Shown in pieces: positions 1 through 4,234 of a stretch of DNA of 5,148 bases (position 1 is the first letter of the stretch; every line of letters begins with the position of its first letter). The notes below the pieces were generated by a model that saw only the letters and a list, made by a program, of their open reading frames with translations, made no database searches and had not been told where the DNA came from. The stretch covers positions 1-5,148 of the forward strand of contig CAIWKW010000095.1 in assembly GCA_903913365.1 (NCBI GenBank), given 5' to 3'. Source of the DNA: Candidatus Doudnabacteria bacterium. GTDB taxonomy: Bacteria; Patescibacteriota; Doudnabacteria; UBA920. The translations under genes were made by a program, and so were the position numbers.

Positions 1-90
1 CAAAAAAATTGTTCAATTGTTCTTAAGTGGATAACTCAAAAACCCGGCATGAAGATAAAGGTAAATATTTTTTGCCTAAATTAAGCAACA
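1..90. other. Left-edge non-assigned stretch, possibly the tail of a converging plus-strand gene
   Basis: No gene can be called here. Plus frame 1 is open from the window edge to a TAA at 82-84 (27 codons), and frame 2 is open to a TAA at 32-34. Either could be the 3' tail of a plus-strand gene that converges on rpoD, which would fit the bidirectional hairpin just to the right, but both are too short to identify. The stretch also holds an 8-bp tandem duplication (AATTGTTC at 7-14 and 15-22) and an isolated DnaA-box-like nonamer on the minus strand (26-34). The minus strand shows no start with a usable reading frame. Confidence 0.3.
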
Positions 91-118
91 AAAATCCGCC
101 TTACCCAAGGCGGATTTT
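91..118 (-). terminator. Intrinsic terminator downstream of rpoD (probably bidirectional)
   Basis: This is a perfect 12-bp inverted repeat: the left arm 91-102 (AAAATCCGCCTT) pairs with 107-118 around a 4-base loop (ACCC). Read on the minus strand, it lies 36 bp after the rpoD stop codon and the stem runs into a T-rich tract (TTTTTGTTG). On the plus strand the stem is likewise followed by T residues (TTTTGTTTG), so it could also stop a converging transcript from the left. It shares its CCGCC/GGCGG core and A/T flanks with the hairpin after the tRNA at 4197-4234. Confidence 0.85.
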
Positions 119-154
119 GTTTGTAAGTTCGTAAAAATTAGTGCATCGTAAATT

Positions 155-1456
155 CTAGTAATCTCTGAGCTTATTTATATCCACGTGCTCCCGAATTCTT
201 TCCAGTGCTTTGCTTTCAATTTGCCGAATGCGCTCGCGGGTAACGCCAAACTCCTCGCCAACTTCTTCCAAGGTATGGGTAACTCCATCTTCCAAGCCAA
301 AACGCATTTTCAAAATTTTCTGCTCGCGCGGATCCAAATCTTTTAAAATATTCCCCACGTACTCTTTTAAAATTTGCCTGCCTGCAACTTCATTGGGCTT
401 AGTGGTATCTTCGTCCACAATAAAGTCCCCCAAAGAGGAATCTTCGCCGTCATCTTCCCCCACCGGAGAATCTATGGACACGGTTTCCTGGGAAATTTTC
501 TTAAGATGGTAAACTTTTTCCACCTCTATGCCCATTTCCGCGGCAATTTCTTCCGGCAAAGGTTCGCGGCCCAAATCCTGGACCAAAGAGCGTTCAGCTT
601 GAGCGTACTTGTTCAAGGTTTCCACCATATGGACGGGAATACGAATGGTGCGGGACTGGTCAGCCAAAGCACGGGTAATTGCCTGTCTTATCCACCAAGT
701 AGCGTAAGTGGAAAATTTATAGCCTTTGCGCCAATCAAATTTTTCCACAGCACGAAACAGCCCCAAATTTCCTTCCTGAATTAAATCAAGCAAGCCCAAA
801 TTGCGGCCCATGTATTTTTTTGCAATGGAAACCACCAAACGCAAATTCGCCTCGGTCAGTTTTTTTCTGGCGGACACGTCGCCTTTGGTAATCCTTTTTG
901 CCAAATCCACCTCTTCGGTTCCGGTCAGCAAAGACACCTTGCCTATTTCACGCAAATACATTTGAATGGAATCGTCGTAAATATCGCCCAAATCAAAAGC
1001 ATCAACCATGTCTTCCTGTTTTTTCTTCTTTCCCTTGCCTTTGGCCGGTTTTTCTTCCGACTCCACCGCCGGCTTATTCTGTTCCCAAACCGAAGCCACT
1101 TCCTGATCTACAATTTCAATGCCGCGCTTATCCAAAGCGTCCATCACCTTTTCCAGGCCGTCAATATCATCTTCAAAGTTCGGCAGGGTATGCAAAATTT
1201 CAGCTTCAGTTGTAAAGCCTCTCTCTGCCGCGCGTTCCATAAATTTTCCAAGAAGCTTTTCTGTGTCCGAGGAAGGCAGTTTCGGCGAAGGCAAAACAGC
1301 CTGTTTAATTAAGGCTCCGGATTTTTTGGAAGTATATTTAGTTTTGGCCTTATTCAGCCTTTTTTTGGCCTTTGCCGGTTTTTTTAACATTTTTTTTGCC
1401 GGCTTATGTTTTACAAGCTTCTTTTTTAAAGGCCTGACCTGTTTCTTCTTGGCCAT
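155..1456 (-). CDS. rpoD: RNA polymerase primary sigma factor (sigma70/SigA)
   Basis: This is the housekeeping sigma subunit, which directs RNA polymerase to -10/-35 promoters. The 433 residues show every core region. Region 1.1-like helices lie at about 62-122 and region 1.2 at about 162-175 (DSIQMYLREIG). Region 2 lies at about 204-265, including YATWWIRQAI (251-260), which reads and melts the -10 element. Region 3 starts near RTIRIPVHM (269-277), and the 3.2 finger contains SSLGDFIVDED (340-350). The region 4.2 helix-turn-helix lies at about 395-424 (VTRERIRQIESKALERIR). These motifs match canonical SigA, so TTGACA/TATAAT-type promoters are expected. The variable insert between regions 1.2 and 2.1 of E. 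coli RpoD is absent. Residues 1-48 form a very Lys/Ala-rich tail, and a second Lys-rich patch lies at 136-147. The ATG is fixed by an in-frame TAA two codons upstream. The leader is AT-rich, with -10-like hexamers but no Shine-Dalgarno sequence or convincing -35. It follows dnaG in the same direction. Confidence 0.97.
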   Translation of the reverse strand: MAKKKQVRPLKKKLVKHKPAKKMLKKPAKAKKRLNKAKTKYTSKKSGALIKQAVLPSPKLPSSDTEKLLGKFMERAAERGFTTEAEILHTLPNFEDDIDGLEKVMDALDKRGIEIVDQEVASVWEQNKPAVESEEKPAKGKGKKKKQEDMVDAFDLGDIYDDSIQMYLREIGKVSLLTGTEEVDLAKRITKGDVSARKKLTEANLRLVVSIAKKYMGRNLGLLDLIQEGNLGLFRAVEKFDWRKGYKFSTYATWWIRQAITRALADQSRTIRIPVHMVETLNKYAQAERSLVQDLGREPLPEEIAAEMGIEVEKVYHLKKISQETVSIDSPVGEDDGEDSSLGDFIVDEDTTKPNEVAGRQILKEYVGNILKDLDPREQKILKMRFGLEDGVTHTLEEVGEEFGVTRERIRQIESKALERIREHVDINKLRDY

Positions 1457-1477
1457 AGTTTAAAAATATTTAATTAT

Positions 1478-1511
1478 TTTATTAACGACGTAGAGCGAGT
1501 CCGGCCATTTA
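1478..1511 (+). repeat. 34-bp direct repeat, copy 1 (dnaG-rpoD spacer)
   Basis: This is the first copy of a 34-bp sequence that recurs identically at 1574-1607, 96 bp away. It begins TTTATTAACGACG and ends CCGGCCATTTA. The copy sits in a slightly longer imperfect inverted repeat: TATTAAC (1480-1486) is matched by GTTAATA (1531-1537), and CCGGCCA (1501-1507) is matched with one G-T wobble by TGGCTGG (1512-1518) around the loop TTTA. The left end is only about 20 bp from the rpoD start codon, so any fold would affect the rpoD leader. It looks like an interspersed intergenic repeat, but its copy number in the genome cannot be known from this window. Confidence 0.85.
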
Positions 1512-1548
1512 TGGCTGGGCGAGCCGAGGAGTTAATACAGGGTCAGCA

Positions 1549-1569
1549 CCTCGAGGCTCTCCTCCGAGG
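1549..1569. repeat. GC-rich inverted repeat between the two 34-bp copies
   Basis: CCTCGAGG (1549-1556) can pair with CCT-C-CGAGG (1561-1569) around a CTCT loop, giving eight base pairs with a single bulged C at 1564. No T-tract follows on either strand, so it does not look like an intrinsic terminator. It lies in the part of the spacer that is present in the first repeat unit and missing from the second. Confidence 0.5.
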
Positions 1570-1573
1570 AACC

Positions 1574-1607
1574 TTTATTAACGACGTAGAGCGAGTCCGG
1601 CCATTTA
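1574..1607 (+). repeat. 34-bp direct repeat, copy 2 (dnaG-rpoD spacer)
   Basis: This is an exact second copy of 1478-1511. Its right end forms a perfect 6-bp hairpin with the following bases: CCGGCC (1597-1602), loop ATTTAA, GGCCGG (1609-1614). The 10-mer GAACCTTTAT lies at its left border (1569-1578) and again at 1627-1636, where it overlaps the dnaG stop codon (1633-1635). The spacer can therefore be read as two tandem units, 1478-1573 (96 bp) and 1574-1631 (58 bp). Each starts TTTATTAAC and ends in GAGGAACC or GAGAACC, and the second unit is internally shorter. Confidence 0.85.
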
Positions 1608-1632
1608 AGGCCGGCTGGCTTTATGAGAACCT

Positions 1633-3390
1633 TTATAAAAATTCTTCAAACTTTATCCGCTGTTCTGAAATTTTTGCAAATTTTTGATTAAAAAAATCTA
1701 TTTTTTCTTTGTCTTTAAGATTCTCCGCATTTTTTATGTCGTTCTGTAAAGACTGCTGCTGCTTTTTGATGGAACTAATCTTTAAAAGAGCAAAAGTTTT
1801 AAAAAGCTCCCGCTCTAAGGCTTCGGTATTTCCACCAAGCCCGTCTAGTTGTGATTCTACCATAAAAACCGCTTCTTTGGCTACTACGGCCTGCTTGACC
1901 CCGGGCACGGCAACATTCCCGGCACGGACAATTGCCTCTACTAAGCTGCGAATTTCACCGTTTTCAAAATCTTCAAGGTTAATTTCAGACTTAATCTTGC
2001 CAAAAAGCCCCGGTTCAAACAACAATCCTCCAAGAACTTCCTTTTCCAAAAGCAGGCCTGTTGCCACGGCAGTTTTGCCCGACTCTTCCGGTTTTACCGC
2101 AATGCCGATTTTTTCTTTCTTAATTTGCTCCCTTATTACTTTTTCGGAAATTAAAAATTTGCTGCTAATTTTTCTGACGTAATGATCTTGCTCCAGCGGA
2201 TCGGAGATATAACCCAAAAAAGGAACGACATCCGTACTTAAATAATGCTTTTGTTCCACCGAACCTGTAGGAAAACTGCTTTCGGCCAAATCTATATAAT
2301 AATCCAAAAACCATACCGCTTCTTTTACCGCCTTCTCCCAAAGCCCGGGCCCGCTGCGTAAAAGTTCGTCCGGATCTTTGGCGTTTTTTAGCACAATAAT
2401 TTTTATTCTAAAACCCTGTTTTAGGGCCATTTCCCCGGCGCGCCTTGAGGCCGCTTTCCCGGCCGTATCGGAATCAAAACAAAACTTCAAATTTTTTGTC
2501 AGACGTCCAAGCTGATCCAAGTGCTGCTGGGTTAAAGCCGTGCCCGAAGTGGCCACAACATTTTTAAATCCCGATTGATGCGGCGAAATGCAATCCATTT
2601 GGCCTTCCACCAGAACCGCTTCATCCAATTTACGAATGGCTTCTTTGGCAAAATTCAAGCCAAATAATATTTTGCTCTTGTTGTAAATTACGGTTTCCGG
2701 ACTGTTGACGTATTTGGCAGATTTTCCGTCGTCAACTAAGATTCTCGCACTAAAACCTACTGCCTCGCCAAAATAATTATAAATGGGAAAAGTTACCCGC
2801 CCGCGAAAGCGGTCGTACATTTGCCCGCGTTCGTTTTTACTGCTCACTCCGGCTTTTACCAAATCGTTAAGGCCCACGCCCTTTTTTACCAAAGCCTGCT
2901 CAAGGGCGTGAAAGTTATCCGGCGCATAGCCTATTTGCCACTGCTTTATGGTGCCATCTGTCATCCCCCGCTTTTTTAAATATTCAAGCGCCGGTTTGCC
3001 CGCCGCGCTGGAAATTAAAACTTCGTGATAATATCTGGCGGCAAAATCGTTTATTCTTAAAAGCAGATCTTTCTCGTCCACCGCGCCTTTATCCTGAGGC
3101 TTATACTGAGGAAGTTTTACTCCGGCCTTGTCCGCCAAAATTTTTAATGCATCTTTAAACTCCAAATTCTCATATTTCATGACAAAGCCAAAAATATCTC
3201 CGCCTTCACCGCAGCCAAAGCAATGCCAAATCTGCTTTTGCGGGGAAATTTGCATGGAAGGCGTTTTTTCATGGTGAAAAGGGCACAGCGCTTTAAAGCT
3301 TGTGCCTGCCTTTTTTATCGGAATATAACCGGCAATAACGTCGGCAATATTCAAACGATCTTTAATATCTTGGAGTACTTGGTCGGCCAT
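1633..3390 (-). CDS. dnaG: DNA primase DnaG
   Basis: This primase makes the RNA primers for lagging-strand and restart synthesis, working with the replicative helicase. Its 585 residues are close to the usual bacterial length. The N-terminal CHC2 zinc-binding domain (about 1-100) has C36-x2-H39 and C57-x2-C60 as probable ligands, within CPFHHEKTPS and WHCFGCGEGGDIFGF. The RNA polymerase core follows, with the basic motif YDRFRGRVTFPI (192-203) and KYVNSPET (226-233). The TOPRIM metal-binding site shows E262 in VEGQMD (261-266) and D306/D308 in FDSDTAGK (305-312). The first motif reads EGQMD where E. coli has EGYMD. Residues from about 432 onward are divergent and helix-rich, as expected for the helicase-interaction domain. 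The ATG is fixed by an in-frame TAA two codons upstream. I see no Shine-Dalgarno sequence. It lies 51 bp after the HD gene and 176 bp before rpoD, all on the same strand. Confidence 0.97.
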   Translation of the reverse strand: MADQVLQDIKDRLNIADVIAGYIPIKKAGTSFKALCPFHHEKTPSMQISPQKQIWHCFGCGEGGDIFGFVMKYENLEFKDALKILADKAGVKLPQYKPQDKGAVDEKDLLLRINDFAARYYHEVLISSAAGKPALEYLKKRGMTDGTIKQWQIGYAPDNFHALEQALVKKGVGLNDLVKAGVSSKNERGQMYDRFRGRVTFPIYNYFGEAVGFSARILVDDGKSAKYVNSPETVIYNKSKILFGLNFAKEAIRKLDEAVLVEGQMDCISPHQSGFKNVVATSGTALTQQHLDQLGRLTKNLKFCFDSDTAGKAASRRAGEMALKQGFRIKIIVLKNAKDPDELLRSGPGLWEKAVKEAVWFLDYYIDLAESSFPTGSVEQKHYLSTDVVPFLGYISDPLEQDHYVRKISSKFLISEKVIREQIKKEKIGIAVKPEESGKTAVATGLLLEKEVLGGLLFEPGLFGKIKSEINLEDFENGEIRSLVEAIVRAGNVAVPGVKQAVVAKEAVFMVESQLDGLGGNTEALERELFKTFALLKISSIKKQQQSLQNDIKNAENLKDKEKIDFFNQKFAKISEQRIKFEEFL

Positions 3391-3394
3391 AGGT

Positions 3395-3436
3395 TAGCTT
3401 GTAGGCGGTAGTAAGTAGCTTGTAGCGGCTAGCATA
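3395..3436. repeat. Degenerate 21-bp tandem repeat upstream of dnaG
   Basis: TAGCTTGTAG occurs at 3395-3404 and again at 3416-3425, exactly 21 bp apart. The two copies are followed by related GC-rich tails, GCGGTAGTAAG and CGGCTAGCATA. This fills nearly the whole gap between the HD gene stop (3442) and the dnaG start (3390), so it would form the immediate 5' leader of dnaG or the intercistronic linker. No ribosome binding site is recognisable in it. It may be a slippage-prone intergenic repeat. Confidence 0.6.
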
Positions 3437-3441
3437 CAACC

Positions 3442-4026
3442 CTAAAAATCTTTATACATTGTTTTGGTAATTTTTTCCACTTGTTCTAAAACTTTTTCCA
3501 ATTCGAGGGCAAAAGGTATTTTGGTATTTTGTTTGATAATTTTTATCCTCTCTCTATGAAAAATAGAAACAGTTCTAATATATTCAATTGGATTTTTGGA
3601 AAAGTTTTTCCAGGTATCGTCGCCTTTTTTAAGCCCGAGCAAATGGCTGGATAAATTGGCCAGCAAATCGGCGGCGCTTATGGCCTTTATTTCATCGCCC
3701 GCCGTTCTTAAATGTTCCAGGTATAAATCTTTCCGCTGCTTTTGGGGCAATTCTTTTTTTTCGGTTACGCCTTCCACCAAATCCGCCACTCTTTTGCCGA
3801 AGTTTTCTTCCAAATCTTTTAAAGTAACCGCCGTATCTTCCACTGTATCGTGCAAAACCCCTGCCATAATAACCTCATCACCATACCCGGCTTTTGACAA
3901 AATAAGCCCCACGGCGAACGGGTGGGAAGCATATGGAGCATCGGAAGGGTATTTTCTCAGCTGATTTTTATGGGCAAAAACGGAAAACTGTAAAGCCTTT
4001 AAAATTTCCTCGGAAAGATAAGTCAT
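3442..4026 (-). CDS. Small stand-alone HD-domain hydrolase, MESH1/SpoT-type (putative (p)ppGpp hydrolase)
   Basis: The 194 residues match only the hydrolase half of RelA/SpoT proteins. There is no synthetase or TGS domain, so it resembles the small alarmone hydrolases and MESH1. Likely metal ligands are H19 (FAHKNQLRK), the HD pair H59-D60 in AGVLHDTVEDT (55-65) and D120 (SAAD). E63-D64 are the expected catalytic acidic pair, and PYASHP (31-36) matches the conserved YxxHP motif. The fourth motif is unusual: families usually read something like ADRLHN, whereas this protein reads ADLLANL (119-125), keeping the Asp and Asn but losing the basic residue and the His. The expected reaction is removal of the 3'-pyrophosphate from (p)ppGpp. 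MESH1-type NADPH phosphatase or another nucleotide substrate remains possible. The ATG is the only plausible start, since a TAA lies eight codons upstream with no start codon between. A weak AGGA lies three bases before it. It is the first gene of the HD-dnaG-rpoD cluster and diverges from tRNA-Ser. Confidence 0.85.
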   Translation of the reverse strand: MTYLSEEILKALQFSVFAHKNQLRKYPSDAPYASHPFAVGLILSKAGYGDEVIMAGVLHDTVEDTAVTLKDLEENFGKRVADLVEGVTEKKELPQKQRKDLYLEHLRTAGDEIKAISAADLLANLSSHLLGLKKGDDTWKNFSKNPIEYIRTVSIFHRERIKIIKQNTKIPFALELEKVLEQVEKITKTMYKDF

Positions 4027-4034
4027 ATATCCTA

Positions 4035-4063
4035 ATTTTAGCTGTTAAATGCGCAGTCCGCAA
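4035..4063 (-). promoter_or_regulatory. Candidate promoter for the HD-dnaG-rpoD cluster
   Basis: On the minus strand TTGCGG (4063-4058) is separated by 17 bp from TAAAAT (4040-4035). The -10 is a good match and the -35 a poor one (TTG only). The -10 ends eight bases before the HD gene ATG, so transcription would start at or next to the start codon. That would give a leaderless or nearly leaderless message, with the weak AGGA falling between the -10 and the start site. Confidence 0.4.
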
Positions 4064-4065
4064 CC

Positions 4066-4095
4066 TCGACAAAACAAGAGCTTTTATGGTAAAAT
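4066..4095 (+). promoter_or_regulatory. Sigma70-type promoter of tRNA-Ser
   Basis: TCGACA (4066-4071, one mismatch to TTGACA) is followed after 18 bp by TAAAAT (4090-4095, one mismatch to TATAAT). The TGG just before the -10 supplies an extended -10 TGN. The predicted start near 4102 would give a leader of about six bases before the mature tRNA 5' end at 4108, typical of a stable RNA promoter. Its -35 lies two bases from the -35 of the candidate divergent HD promoter. Confidence 0.7.
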
Positions 4096-4107
4096 AGTTA
4101 AAGTTTT

Positions 4108-4197
4108 GGAGAGGTCTCCTAGTGGTTTATGGAACGCGCTTGGAAAGCGCGCAAGCTGTCAAAGGCTTCAGGGGTTCGAATCCCCTCCTCTCCGCCA
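4108..4197 (+). tRNA. tRNA-Ser, anticodon GGA
   Basis: A full class II cloverleaf can be drawn. The 7-bp acceptor stem is GGAGAGG (4108-4114) with CCTCTCC (4187-4193), all Watson-Crick. U8 is T4115. The D-stem is TCC/GGA (4117-4119 with 4131-4133), with GG in the loop. The anticodon stem is CGCGC/GCGCG (4135-4139 with 4147-4151) around loop TTGGAAA, giving anticodon GGA at 4142-4144, which reads UCC and UCU. A long variable arm pairs 4153-4157 with 4164-4168, as in serine tRNAs. The T-stem is AGGGG/CCCCT around TTCGAAT (4175-4181). The discriminator base is G4194, as expected for serine, and CCA is encoded (4195-4197). The gene stands alone, divergent from the HD gene, and its last A is the first base of the terminator stem. 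Confidence 0.97.
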
Positions 4198-4234
4198 TAA
4201 AATTCCGCCCTTATTTATTGAGGCGGAATTTTAT
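4197..4234. terminator. Shared bidirectional terminator of tRNA-Ser and the LAGLIDADG gene
   Basis: This is a perfect 13-bp inverted repeat: ATAAAATTCCGCC (4197-4209) pairs with GGCGGAATTTTAT (4222-4234) around a 12-base loop. The lower stem is A/T-rich, so the RNA ends in a U-run in both directions. On the plus strand it begins on the last base of the tRNA CCA. On the minus strand the LAGLIDADG stop codon (4215-4217) is inside the loop, and the codons for its last residues (HKIPPQ) are made by the right arm and part of the loop. It has the same CCGCC/GGCGG core as the rpoD terminator. Confidence 0.9.

Noticed and set aside
26..34. DnaA-box-like nonamer (TTATCCACT on the minus strand), hinting at an origin
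   Set aside because: It is a single site with one mismatch to TTATCCACA, with no cluster of boxes, no dnaA or dnaN, and no AT-rich unwinding region tied to it.
59..77. Short hairpin AGGTAAA/TTTGCCT
   Set aside because: It is only seven pairs including a G-U wobble, mostly A-T, and pairs poorly as minus-strand RNA; this is within what AT-rich sequence gives by chance.
1478..1607. Possible minimal CRISPR (two identical 34-bp repeats)
   Set aside because: There are only two copies, the 62-bp gap is longer than usual spacers and contains its own hairpin, and the repeat has irregular flanks and no cas genes nearby.
1549..1614. Intrinsic terminator between dnaG and rpoD
   Set aside because: The GC-rich hairpins at 1549-1569 and 1597-1614 are not followed by a T-tract on the minus strand, so termination there is not supported.
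1709..2182. 157-codon plus-strand open frame inside dnaG
   Set aside because: It lies wholly antisense to a strongly conserved gene, and its translation is Ser/Thr/Pro-rich shadow sequence without any family signal. The same applies to the plus-strand frames inside rpoD (210-1463), the HD gene (3596-3964) and the LAGLIDADG gene (4696-4968).
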